A stretch of DNA of 64,000 nucleotides from the NCBI GenBank assembly GCA_002342685.1, contig DDQN01000021.1, forward strand, positions 1-64,000, given 5' to 3'. Numbering within the stretch: position 1 is the stretch's first letter; each line of letters opens with the position of its first letter. The notes below the pieces were generated by a model. It was not told where the DNA came from and made no database searches. It was given only the letters and a program-made list of their open reading frames with translations. The translations under genes and the position numbers were made by a program. Of this stretch, positions 8,424 to 16,488 are shown one piece after another. The stretch is from Vibrio sp. UBA2441 (lineage in GTDB: Bacteria; Pseudomonadota; Gammaproteobacteria; Enterobacterales; Vibrionaceae).

Positions 8424-8469
8424 AGGCAAACCTATGCGAGCACGCTTCACATAGGTTTGCCTTTTTTAT
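8424..8469 (+). terminator. Rho-independent terminator of the aldolase gene
   Basis: AGGCAAACCTATG (8424-8436) pairs perfectly with CATAGGTTTGCCT (8450-8462), giving a 13-bp stem with a 13-base loop, followed at once by a T run. It separates the aldolase from the convergent fused PTS gene. Confidence 0.85.
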
Positions 8470-8512
8470 TGCAGCTTTTACCGGACTGGTGCCAGTCCAA
8501 TCCGGTTATTAC

Positions 8513-10174
8513 TCAGAAAAGTCCAATCAATCGGCCACTAATTCCTGCAATCAATGTAGCGAAAATCAGTTTGTTTGCTGACATGCCTTTTTGTATCAAA
8601 TAGAACATAAGCCAGACAAAGGTGAACGGCAGTATATTGGGCATAATTTTATCAAGAAGGTCCGTTTGTACTGATAACTCTGCTTCTCCTGCGTGAAGTA
8701 CCAAGGGTGTTGATATCTGGATAAAACTTGCCGACATGGCACCAACGACACCAAGGCCCAGGATATTCGCTGAACGCCCCAGTTTTTGAGCCTGTTCTGA
8801 TAACTTGTCTAAAGCGGCGACCCCGGATTTATAACCAAAGAACAGCAACCAGAAATAAACAAAGAAGTGATAAGACTGGTAAAGTAAAAAGAATACAAAT
8901 GGACCAGCAATATTACCTTGAAGGGATATCGCAGCACCGACACCCAGAGTCAGTGGCATCATTGTCGTATGATCAATAGCGTCTCCTATCCCTCCCGTTG
9001 GCCCCATGGTTGCGGCTTTTACCGAATTGATGGTCGATGGCTTTTCCTTATTTTCTTCCATCGCAATAGTCAGGCCAAGCGGTAACGTGAATAATTTTGG
9101 GCTGGCATTATAAAATACCATATTGTTCTTCAACGATTTCGCCAGATCTCTCGGGTTGCGGTGTATCTTTTTCAACGCAGGGATCATCGAAAAGCAAAAA
9201 CCGCCGGCTTGCATACGCTCGTAATTATAATTGCCTTCCATAAATAAACCACGCAAGCCTATTTTCCATAAATCTCGCGTTGTTATTACTTTCCGAACTT
9301 CATTATCGTGATAGGCATCAATATCATCATCCAAACGCGTAGGTTTTTTCTTGGCCTCGGTATCAATATCATCGATGGTTTGAACTGACGCATCGATATC
9401 AGAGTCCATGTTAAATGGTGTATTAGTCTCTGAAGGCAATGCAACAACTGTCTCTTTTTGTTGCTGATGATAATAATCTAAGACGGCAAAACAAAGGAAT
9501 GTAATAGCAACAGCAATAATGGGTATTTGTAGATAGGTGGTCAGTAAAAAGCCTAAGATAAAATAAGGCAATAATTTTATGTTAAACATAATACGCAGTA
9601 GCATGGCAAAACCAACAGCGGGCATCATTCGGCCAGCAACCCCCATGCCATCAATAACATCTACGGGCAAGTACTGAATAATGAAATCGGCACCGACAGT
9701 GCCATAATATACGGATGCAAATGCAACTACGCCGTATAATAATGAACGTATGCTTAAACCAAGATAGAGCATATTATCAATGCCCTTAGTATCTCCTTTC
9801 TCCGCATACTCATCACACTTTTGCATTACCGGAGCAAAAGAAGTGAATAGAAAAATAATTAACGCTTGCATCGCCATGGCGAATGGAATTGCCATACCAA
9901 CGGAAGCATCGGGTGATATGCCGAGTTTAATGGCAAAAGTTGTACCGGCAATTGCACCGATATTTACATCAGGCGGCTGTACGCCAACGTGCGGTATTAA
10001 ACCAAGCCAGGCTAATTCCATTGTTGCACCAGCAATAAGACCTGTCTGCAGATCACCAAGAATAAGACCAATAATTGGTCCTGTAATTAATGGACGGTGT
10101 ATATTTAGTGCAACATCGTATTTATCAATGCCACACAGCATGGCCCAAAGGCCAACGAGTAGTGCTTCAAACAT
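8513..10174 (-). CDS. Fused EIIC-EIID permease of the mannose PTS family
   Basis: 553-residue membrane protein in which a full EIIC (residues 1 to about 235, with DVALNIHRPLITGP, GATMELAWLGLIP, QPPDVNIGAIAG) is joined to a full EIID (from about 290, with DAYHDNEVRKVITTRDLWK, GNYNYERMQAGG, EENKEKPST, GPTGGIGDAIDH). The join is a 50-60-residue polar linker rich in Asp, Thr and Ser. EIIC and EIID are normally separate chains that form one complex. Both halves resemble the separate EIIC and EIID at 1340-2990, so duplication and then fusion is the simplest origin. AGGAG lies 6 bases before the ATG. No EIIA or EIIB gene adjoins it; it may borrow those at 811 and 3049. Confidence 0.88.
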   Translation of the reverse strand: MFEALLVGLWAMLCGIDKYDVALNIHRPLITGPIIGLILGDLQTGLIAGATMELAWLGLIPHVGVQPPDVNIGAIAGTTFAIKLGISPDASVGMAIPFAMAMQALIIFLFTSFAPVMQKCDEYAEKGDTKGIDNMLYLGLSIRSLLYGVVAFASVYYGTVGADFIIQYLPVDVIDGMGVAGRMMPAVGFAMLLRIMFNIKLLPYFILGFLLTTYLQIPIIAVAITFLCFAVLDYYHQQQKETVVALPSETNTPFNMDSDIDASVQTIDDIDTEAKKKPTRLDDDIDAYHDNEVRKVITTRDLWKIGLRGLFMEGNYNYERMQAGGFCFSMIPALKKIHRNPRDLAKSLKNNMVFYNASPKLFTLPLGLTIAMEENKEKPSTINSVKAATMGPTGGIGDAIDHTTMMPLTLGVGAAISLQGNIAGPFVFFLLYQSYHFFVYFWLLFFGYKSGVAALDKLSEQAQKLGRSANILGLGVVGAMSASFIQISTPLVLHAGEAELSVQTDLLDKIMPNILPFTFVWLMFYLIQKGMSANKLIFATLIAGISGRLIGLF

Positions 10175-10482
10175 GATGAACTCCTGCTGTTAAATTACGG
10201 CAGTTTTATTTTAAATTTTAGTCCTGTATTACCAGGTAGTTATTGAGCTAAGGGGTATAAAATTATTAATAATAGTTATGTAATACTCAATTTTTCACTT
10301 TACTGTATGCTGGTATCGATATTTCCTTCCTGATTTAAAGTTTATTTATTAAATAGTTTTGATCTATACAGTCATTTTAATGGTTGTGAATTGTGCACGG
10401 TGACTCAACATCATTTATTAAGACTCGATGTAAGCGCTTTCATGTAAGGGCAAGCCCACGCTTGATATGTCACTACCTATAT
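10175..10482. promoter_or_regulatory. Intergenic region upstream of the fused permease gene, with a LacI-type box
   Basis: About 310 AT-rich bases without a gene. At 10429-10442 TGTAAGCGCTTTCA matches every fixed position of TGNAANCGNTNNCA, the general operator form of LacI/GalR-family regulators. It lies about 255 bases upstream of the permease start. No LacI-family gene is in the window, so the ligand is unknown. The operator shared by the two other promoters of the locus was not found here. Confidence 0.4.
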
Positions 10483-11304
10483 TTACGGTTTGGACACTAT
10501 CACTTTTACGGAGTTAGCTTCAAAGCAGTCAATGTAACTCTGGCTAATTCCCTCATCGGTAATTAATGTATCTATAATATTGATATCGCCAATCCAAAAC
10601 GTGTTGCTATTGATCAATTCTTTGGATTCAGTGACGACGATGACTTCTTCTGAAAGTTCACAAAGCAGTTTTGCCACATCGGCCTCAAACTCTGATTGTG
10701 CAAAAAAACCTAGTTTCTTATTGAAGCCATCTACTTTTATGATCGACTTGTTAAATCTGTATCTTTTGAGATTAGAAAGAACCTGTGAACCAACAAATTT
10801 CATTGTTTCTGGTTCAACAATCCCACCCGACATAATGACTTTCATGTTTTTATGCTGGATCAAGTCACCCATCAAACTTATATCATTGGTCATCACGACC
10901 ATTGGATCCAAGTCAGGTATCATTTTCATGGCTTGCTGAATCATATTATTGCCATCCAGATACACTGTGTCATTTGGTTTCAGCAACTCTTGGAGTAACC
11001 CACCGATAGATTGGGTAAACGGCGTACTCGTTCCTTTAACGTTCTCATGTTCAAAAGTCGTTTCTCTGTTGTGTTGTCCTCCTTCCGTCTGAGATTTTGC
11101 CGAAAATTTGGATACCTGACCTTTGTTAATAATGGCAATACCATGAGAGCGGATGATAAAACCACCTTGCTCTAAAAATCGCAGATCACCTCTTATTGTG
11201 GAGCCGGATACGTTAAATAATCTCGACAATTCATCTACATGCGCCTTTCCTTGTAATCCAACAATATTAGCGATCTCCATTCGCCGCTCAATAGCACTTT
11301 TCAT
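10483..11304 (-). CDS. DeoR-family transcriptional regulator, divergent sensor domain
   Basis: 273-residue regulator with an N-terminal DeoR helix-turn-helix (RRMEIANIVGLQGKAHV, LFNVSGSTIRGDLRFLEQGG) and a C-terminal sensor domain ending CELSEEVIVVTESKEL and DTLITDEGIS. The usual ligand loop D-S-G-S/T-T is replaced by LDGNNMIQQ, and an unusual 40-residue polar insert follows the DNA-binding domain, so the effector may be unusual. A TTG at 11346 is in frame, but ATG 11304 has GGAGAGGA just upstream and was chosen. It precedes the fused permease on the same strand and probably controls it. Its own promoter carries the operator shared with the aga-type operon. Confidence 0.82.
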   Translation of the reverse strand: MKSAIERRMEIANIVGLQGKAHVDELSRLFNVSGSTIRGDLRFLEQGGFIIRSHGIAIINKGQVSKFSAKSQTEGGQHNRETTFEHENVKGTSTPFTQSIGGLLQELLKPNDTVYLDGNNMIQQAMKMIPDLDPMVVMTNDISLMGDLIQHKNMKVIMSGGIVEPETMKFVGSQVLSNLKRYRFNKSIIKVDGFNKKLGFFAQSEFEADVAKLLCELSEEVIVVTESKELINSNTFWIGDINIIDTLITDEGISQSYIDCFEANSVKVIVSKP

Positions 11305-11360
11305 ACGATCCTCTCCGGAGGTCGCGACATCTGAAAAATCTGACAAATACTATCATTACT

Positions 11361-11423
11361 TGCCATTTTCTTTTATTTGTCGCCATATTAACCTTGCAGC
11401 TAAGACAATCAACTGCTTTCTAT
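11361..11423 (-). promoter_or_regulatory. Promoter-operator of the second DeoR-type gene
   Basis: Read on the minus strand, TTGATT and TAATAT (16-base spacing) form a sigma-70-like promoter, followed directly by the 29-base block at 11361-11389, which differs at only two positions from that at 697-725. Upstream the two promoters also share ATAGAAAGC and GTTGAT. The block lies 57 bases before the start codon, suggesting autoregulation and co-regulation with the PTS operon. Confidence 0.65.
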
Positions 11424-11941
11424 AGTAAGTTCAACAAAACTCACAGTTTCAACCTAAAATTTTCATTCATGATACCTGCTTTATTTAGTGACGTCAGCAG
11501 TACCCTCAAGTAATTGTTCGACAATCGTTAACTATTTATGTCTAAAAAAGCCACAATGCTTTGATAGGGTGAATAAGTCTTTTAAAGTGAACTATTATGA
11601 AAAAAACGAAGCAAAATGTAATCATGAACAAATACTTATACTCTTTTAAAAATTATCAGAATTGACAGTGCTGAGCCGGTTAGTCAGGCCGAAATGTGAC
11701 GACTGATGTTTGATTACTTGTACCTTTGCGCTTGTCTATTTTGGCAAAGTGGCAGTAATCGAGTGGATATGAGAATGTGAAAGTATGAACTTCAACCGCA
11801 AGAAGCATAAAAAGCTACTTACCTAAGCAAGTAGCTCTATAAGAGTTTTATGTTTCGGTCACTTCAAGGTGCTTGTTTCGCGGAAATTTACGGGTTCCTG
11901 ATCAAGGCACTGATTTTAAGGCAAAGTCATTCATCGAACAT
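11424..11941. other. Intergenic region without a recognised gene
   Basis: AT-rich, no convincing frame. It holds the likely terminator of the sialidase gene (11813-11836, listed separately). Around 11855-11875 the string CACTTCAAGGTGCTTG resembles one arm and the centre of the dyad at 26864-26896, possibly a decayed copy. Nothing else is recognised. Confidence 0.4.
11806..11836 (-). terminator. Probable terminator of the sialidase gene
   Basis: AGCTACTT (11813-11820) and AAGTAGCT (11829-11836) form an 8-bp stem with an 8-base loop; on the minus strand the stem is followed by TTTTATGC. It lies about 105 bases after the sialidase stop. Confidence 0.55.
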
Positions 11942-13309
11942 TTAGTTTGATGGCCAAGCGTTTTCACCGTTTCGAATATAGTCTTTGTTCAGGCTCATGA
12001 AACGGATTCTGGACACTTTGCCTACATTCAGGCCTGTTTTGTCTTCAGCGAATTCATATATCAAACCGATCTTGTCGCCTAAATCCACCATGGTTGAGTT
12101 ACCAAAGTAAAGGTCGGTTATTTTAACTTTATGTGAGTTTTTCCACGAAATGCCTTCTCCTTGTGCAGCAGACTCAAAAATATAACCTTGATGACGCCCT
12201 TTAGAGTAATCATATTCTCCGGTTGGGGTACTGTAGTAATAGCGTGTATTACTGTCATAATCTGAGCGTAATAATCCGGATTGAGTTCGAGTGGTAAAGA
12301 AACCGAATGAAGCATTGTTATTCCAGTTCTGGCCGTTGTCATAAGAACTTGAATAAAGTGTTCTGCTGGTTTCGCCCCACGAAAGTCCGTCAGTATCACG
12401 AGAAATATAATAAAGGCTGTCTTGTGAGCCCATCTCGGCAATTTGATATTCGTTTACTTCTGCGTCTGGGTTTGTAGAACCAAAGTTGGTTTTTACAATG
12501 CCGCTATCATCAACAGTCAGTCGAATGGTGCCTGCTCGAATATCAACATCCGCTGTAAGCCCGCTAATACCATCCGCCGTGTGGTTAACTCTAATTGGCA
12601 GTATGATGTCTCCCTGATTGGTACCATTTTTGAGCACCACACTAACACCCGGAGAAACCGTGAATGATCGTGGGCCTTCCGGATGACTGGTTTTCAGTAC
12701 CTGAGGTATAGACCAGGTATCACCGTCATCTGTACTTCTGGCGACGTATACTACCCCGGTTTGCATATTCGTCGGGTTACCAATAGTAGAACCGGCATGA
12801 GAATCGAGTGCGTTGAAAAACAAATAGATATCACCGTTGTCTGCAACTGCGAAATTGGGGTCATTAAAAGAGATTTGATCTGTCGCAACAATCTGTTCGT
12901 CTGTCCAGATCTTTCCGCCATCGGTACTGGTACGTATTACAATATCATTCGAGGATTTATCACCGTTAGCCTCTCTTTTTTCTATGGCGGCGATTAACTT
13001 TCCGCTTTGTGTTTGCGTGATGGAAGGAATTCGATATTCATCCAGAAAATCATCTGCGACAAAGAGGTCAAACAGAACCATTTGTCCCGGATGATCAACC
13101 GTATAGGAGCCGTTGGCATAAAAAGAGTTGTCATTATTGATCACAGGGTATTTCTGCGTTGCTAGTTTTTCTATCTCCAGTCCTTGTCCGGCAACGTTTT
13201 GATACGAAACCGGGTATTCATCAGCCGCAAATTTAAACTCTTCTGATGCGACTGCGGTGGTAGAGAACGCACTAAAAATTAAAGCGATGTGGATAAGATT
13301 GTGTTTCAA
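11942..13309 (-). CDS. Exported sialidase (neuraminidase), GH33 type
   Basis: 455-residue enzyme releasing terminal sialic acid from glycoconjugates. It shows the RIP motif of the arginine triad (about residues 93-95) and three Asp-boxes SxDxGxxW: STDGGKIW (128-135), STDDGDTW (192-199) and SYDNGQNW (322-329). A TTG at 13309 is preceded by AAGGA at 8 bases and starts a classical signal peptide ending AVA before SEE, so it is preferred to the ATG at 13381, which would add 24 residues before the signal sequence. The enzyme is therefore secreted or periplasmic. It stands at the edge of a sialic-acid locus and would supply its substrate. Confidence 0.85.
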   Translation of the reverse strand: MKHNLIHIALIFSAFSTTAVASEEFKFAADEYPVSYQNVAGQGLEIEKLATQKYPVINNDNSFYANGSYTVDHPGQMVLFDLFVADDFLDEYRIPSITQTQSGKLIAAIEKREANGDKSSNDIVIRTSTDGGKIWTDEQIVATDQISFNDPNFAVADNGDIYLFFNALDSHAGSTIGNPTNMQTGVVYVARSTDDGDTWSIPQVLKTSHPEGPRSFTVSPGVSVVLKNGTNQGDIILPIRVNHTADGISGLTADVDIRAGTIRLTVDDSGIVKTNFGSTNPDAEVNEYQIAEMGSQDSLYYISRDTDGLSWGETSRTLYSSSYDNGQNWNNNASFGFFTTRTQSGLLRSDYDSNTRYYYSTPTGEYDYSKGRHQGYIFESAAQGEGISWKNSHKVKITDLYFGNSTMVDLGDKIGLIYEFAEDKTGLNVGKVSRIRFMSLNKDYIRNGENAWPSN

Positions 13310-13477
13310 GATTTCATTCCTTATTGTTATATGAAAATAAATTTCTTCATGAATATACAATTTGAAGAAAATATTCATCAATAAAAATAAAGGTTTTTAT
13401 CTTAAAAAGGTTAACTAGCACTCGTTTTAGTTAATAGAATGCTAATTAATATCTTTAATTATTATGAGCTTAGATGA

Positions 13478-14665
13478 TTATATTTTCAGGATGTCCTTGA
13501 ATTTATCATTATCGACAATAAACAACGGGTAGACAGAAGCGGCATGAGCAATCGCATTGGTTTCGATGGTACGAAACTGAAGGCGATTATTAATATGTAT
13601 GCCATTGCGTACCGAAGGATATAAATCAGCGAGTTTGTTTTTCAAAAACAGCAGCACATTCTCAGGCAAAATTCCGGCGAAAAAAATGGTATTCAGATCC
13701 AGTATGTTCTCAAAAACTAGAATGGCTTTTTTAAGATAGACTGAAGCATCGGATAGTATCTGAATAAGCTCTGGCTGTTCTTGCGACATGAGTTGTTCGA
13801 GTTCGGCAGGTGTCGTGCAATTGATACCTTTTTTCTGAAGTTGCGAATAGAACGCGTGCAAGGAGAATACCTGCTCTAGGCAACCGTTGTTACCACAACT
13901 ACATGGCTCTTTAAAATGTTCGCATACTGGGATATGTCCGATTTCACCCGCATTCCCACGCGTACCAAGATAAGGTTGGCCATTTAGAATCAATCCTCCG
14001 CCGAGCCCTAACCCACAATAAATGTACAAGAAGTTATCCGAGTATTGATTGCGATTAAAAAGAAGTTGGTACATAGCCGCAACCGAGGTTTCATTATTGA
14101 TGAATACGGGTTGTTTAATACGTTTGGCGACTTCTTGTTCTAAATTGCAATTGTACCAGCCCGGTAATGTTGTGGGCCCTTTCGAGGTAAGGTCGGGAAC
14201 ATTAAAAGGACCAGACATGGCGATACTAACGCCAAGAAAACGTTCTTTGGGAATGGCGTGCTTCTCAATCAGTGATTGTGTGTAATGTTCGATTAAAGGA
14301 ATAACGATATCCGGGCTGGCGTAAGAACAAGTAGCAATTTGCTCGTCGATAACCTCGGCTGCTAAGTTGGTTAGTACCACGATAAGTTGTTCATGATCTA
14401 AATGAAAACCCAAGGCGTAAGCGCTATTCGGGTTAACCTGAAATCCAATGGCGGGTTTTCCACGACCTGAATATTCACATTGTATTTTGCTAATGAGCAG
14501 GCTTTTTTCTAACCGGTTTACGATGTTGGTGACACCTTGAAACGTAATATTCAACGCACTTGATAACTGCGCTTTGGTGATTTTTGGGTTGTTTCTGATG
14601 TGCTCTAATACAAGAAGAATATTGTCGGTCTGGATGTGAGTGTGGGTAGATTGAGGTCGAAGCAC
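13478..14665 (-). CDS. ROK-family transcriptional regulator
   Basis: 395 residues. An N-terminal winged helix (residues 15-70; ITKAQLSSALNITFQGVTNI) is followed by a ROK sugar-kinase-like domain with GLGLGGGLILNG, NAGEIGHIPV and the zinc-binding CSCGNNGCLEQ. Mlc/NagC-type proteins of this kind repress sugar-uptake genes. The start is GTG with no strong Shine-Dalgarno. It lies between the sialidase gene and, divergently, the nan genes, so sialic acid or amino-sugar control is likely but not proved. Confidence 0.82.
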   Translation of the reverse strand: MLRPQSTHTHIQTDNILLVLEHIRNNPKITKAQLSSALNITFQGVTNIVNRLEKSLLISKIQCEYSGRGKPAIGFQVNPNSAYALGFHLDHEQLIVVLTNLAAEVIDEQIATCSYASPDIVIPLIEHYTQSLIEKHAIPKERFLGVSIAMSGPFNVPDLTSKGPTTLPGWYNCNLEQEVAKRIKQPVFINNETSVAAMYQLLFNRNQYSDNFLYIYCGLGLGGGLILNGQPYLGTRGNAGEIGHIPVCEHFKEPCSCGNNGCLEQVFSLHAFYSQLQKKGINCTTPAELEQLMSQEQPELIQILSDASVYLKKAILVFENILDLNTIFFAGILPENVLLFLKNKLADLYPSVRNGIHINNRLQFRTIETNAIAHAASVYPLFIVDNDKFKDILKI

Positions 14666-14740
14666 GAATACGCTCTGAATATGTGTTAAGTCGATTAATT
14701 AAAGCATATTGTTTTAATCAATCTGAGTCAATTTGATCAT

Positions 14741-14842
14741 GGTAGGCGGTAGGCGGTAGGCGGTAGGCGATGGGTAGTGGGTAATCGGTTATAGGTGATG
14801 GGTAATAGGTAATAGGTAATAGGTAATAGGTAATAGGTTATG
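14741..14842. repeat. Heptanucleotide tandem repeat tract
   Basis: A run of 14 GGTNNNN heptamers: four perfect GGTAGGC (14741-14768), a 4-base interruption, four variants (GGTAGTG, GGTAATC, GGTTATA, GGTGATG), five perfect GGTAATA (14801-14835) and GGTTATG. It lies between the ROK gene and the TRAP gene, outside any frame. Tracts of this kind change length by slippage, and here a change would alter the spacing of the TRAP/nan leader. Confidence 0.9.
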
Positions 14843-14916
14843 GGCAAAATAATAAGCTTGATGTCATCAGGGGATAAGCTAGGCTTCAAAGTAAGCACCA
14901 TTATCCTGGAGGCAGT

Positions 14917-15393
14917 GTGTTTCGACGAGTGATGAATAACCTGGAAGAGATAATCGCCATTTCTTTATTGCTGTGCCTGATGGTACTGCTGACCTGGCAG
15001 ATCATCACAAGGTGGCTGCTTAATGATCCGTCTATATGGAGTGAAGAGCTTGCCCGGGTTCTATTTATGTATATGGCGTTGATAGGGGGCGCTATCGCCA
15101 TAAAGCGCAACTCACACGTGAGCATTACTTTTTTTTCAGAAAAACTGGCCGAGTTTCCTCGATTATTGTTAACCATAACGCTGGAATTAGCGGTATTAGC
15201 CTCTATCGTTGTCATCATTTTTCTTGGCTACCAGCATGTTCAGCGCACGGCTTTTTTTGAGTTAATAACGCTAGGGATATCAGCAAAATGGATGAATTAT
15301 AGTCTTCCTGTTGGAGGGCTGTTTATGCTCTTCAGGCAGTCGCAAAAACTGGTTAAACTGGGGGCTTTGTTGATAAAGGTCCGCAGTTCTTAG
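14917..15393 (+). CDS. TRAP transporter small permease (DctQ/SiaQ type), orphan
   Basis: 158-residue membrane protein with four hydrophobic segments (about 12-34, 49-65, 83-103, 124-142) and the family features TWQIITRWLL, WSEELARVLFMYMALIGGA and HVSITFF. TRAP transporters need a large permease (DctM) and a periplasmic binding protein (DctP). Neither follows; the next gene is a lyase. GTG 14917 has GGAGG 4 bases before it and ATG 14932 is an alternative. Next to nanA and nanR it is probably the remnant of a SiaPQM-type sialic-acid importer, or it works with subunits encoded elsewhere. Confidence 0.8.
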   Translation: MFRRVMNNLEEIIAISLLLCLMVLLTWQIITRWLLNDPSIWSEELARVLFMYMALIGGAIAIKRNSHVSITFFSEKLAEFPRLLLTITLELAVLASIVVIIFLGYQHVQRTAFFELITLGISAKWMNYSLPVGGLFMLFRQSQKLVKLGALLIKVRSS

Positions 15394-15449
15394 CCTTGCA
15401 TATATTATGTTCGTTGCCATAAAGTCACCTCTTGATGAAAAAAATTATT

Positions 15450-15488
15450 TTTAGTATAGTTCTTTATAATGAAAATCATCTTTAGTAT
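15450..15488 (+). promoter_or_regulatory. Candidate promoter of nanA with flanking direct repeats
   Basis: A consensus -10 hexamer TATAAT is at 15465-15470. It is flanked by two copies of TTTAGTAT, at 15450-15457 and 15481-15488, 31 bases apart, close to three helical turns. They could be half-sites of a regulator such as NanR. No good -35 is seen. Confidence 0.35.
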
Positions 15489-15551
15489 GTAATGGCGCGC
15501 CCGACAGTAATATCGGGCAATCAAATTACCAGATGGCCTATAGGAGCTCCA

Positions 15552-16412
15552 ATGCAAGGCATATTTTTACCATTAATGACCCCCTTTCATCCTGATGGAG
15601 CATTGGCGCTTGAAAAACTTGAACCTATGATTGAGTACCACTTACAGCAAGGGGTACATGGGTTTTATGTTGGCGGCAGTTCGTCTGAGTGTTTTATGAT
15701 GACGTTGGATGAGAGACAAGATGTTTTTAAAGCGGTATCAAAGATAGTTGATCAACGAGTTCCGCTGATCGCTCACGTGGGTGCGATTTCACTGCATGAA
15801 GTCAAAATTTTGCTAGGGTGCGTTGAAAAAGAAGCGTATCAAGCGGTATCGGCGACACCACCGTATTATTATGCTTTCACTAAGTACGAAATTACCCATT
15901 TTTATCAGTCACTGGCGAAGATATCCTCGCTACCCGTGATTTTATATAATATTCCGGGCACAACTGGCGTTAATTTTAGTCATGATGAGTTGTTTGCGTT
16001 GTCTGCTTTAGACAATGTTATCGGTATTAAGCATACGACGAATGACATGTTTTTCATTGAAAGGCTAAGAGAAAAATGCCCGCAAAGTATTATTTTCCAC
16101 GGTGAAGATACCATGCTGATTAACGGATTGCAGATGGGAGCCAGTGGAGGCATTGGCAGTACCTACAACTTAATGTCAAAGCACTACGTCGACATCTTTA
16201 ATGCAATGGCTGAAGGCAATGCGAGTAAAGCGTTGCAACTTCAGCATCAGGTTAATGAAGTGACCGAAGTACTGGTCAAAGTTGGGGTATATCAGGGTAT
16301 TAAGTTTGCAATGAAAGAGAAAGGCATAGATTATGGTGAATGTAGAGAGCCATTCCTGCCGTTGTGTGATGAGCACAAAGCGCAATTAATCCAAGTGCTT
16401 GGCAAAATATAA
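15552..16412 (+). CDS. nanA: N-acetylneuraminate lyase
   Basis: Splits N-acetylneuraminate into N-acetylmannosamine and pyruvate. The 286-residue protein has the DHDPS/NAL fold: GFYVGGSSSECF, YNIPGTTGV with Tyr132, GIKHTTND with the Schiff-base Lys160, and GGIGSTYN. ATG 15552 has GGAG 5 bases upstream and matches the family start; a 20-residue upstream extension is possible but unlikely. It is followed by the nanR-like gene and the epimerases, supporting sialic acid rather than dihydrodipicolinate as substrate. Confidence 0.85.
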   Translation: MQGIFLPLMTPFHPDGALALEKLEPMIEYHLQQGVHGFYVGGSSSECFMMTLDERQDVFKAVSKIVDQRVPLIAHVGAISLHEVKILLGCVEKEAYQAVSATPPYYYAFTKYEITHFYQSLAKISSLPVILYNIPGTTGVNFSHDELFALSALDNVIGIKHTTNDMFFIERLREKCPQSIIFHGEDTMLINGLQMGASGGIGSTYNLMSKHYVDIFNAMAEGNASKALQLQHQVNEVTEVLVKVGVYQGIKFAMKEKGIDYGECREPFLPLCDEHKAQLIQVLGKI

Positions 16413-16488
16413 GCTAGTGTATAGCGTCAATGGGTATATACTGAACCTGATATATTAATGCAGAAAAAAATTCCAGAAAGAGGCTATT

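Noticed and set aside
12443..12997. Two plus-strand open frames opposite the sialidase gene
   Set aside because: Antisense shadows of a well-supported GH33 coding sequence.
13310..13381. Longer sialidase start at ATG 13381
   Set aside because: It would bury the signal peptide; TTG 13309 has AAGGA at 8 bases and yields a normal signal sequence.
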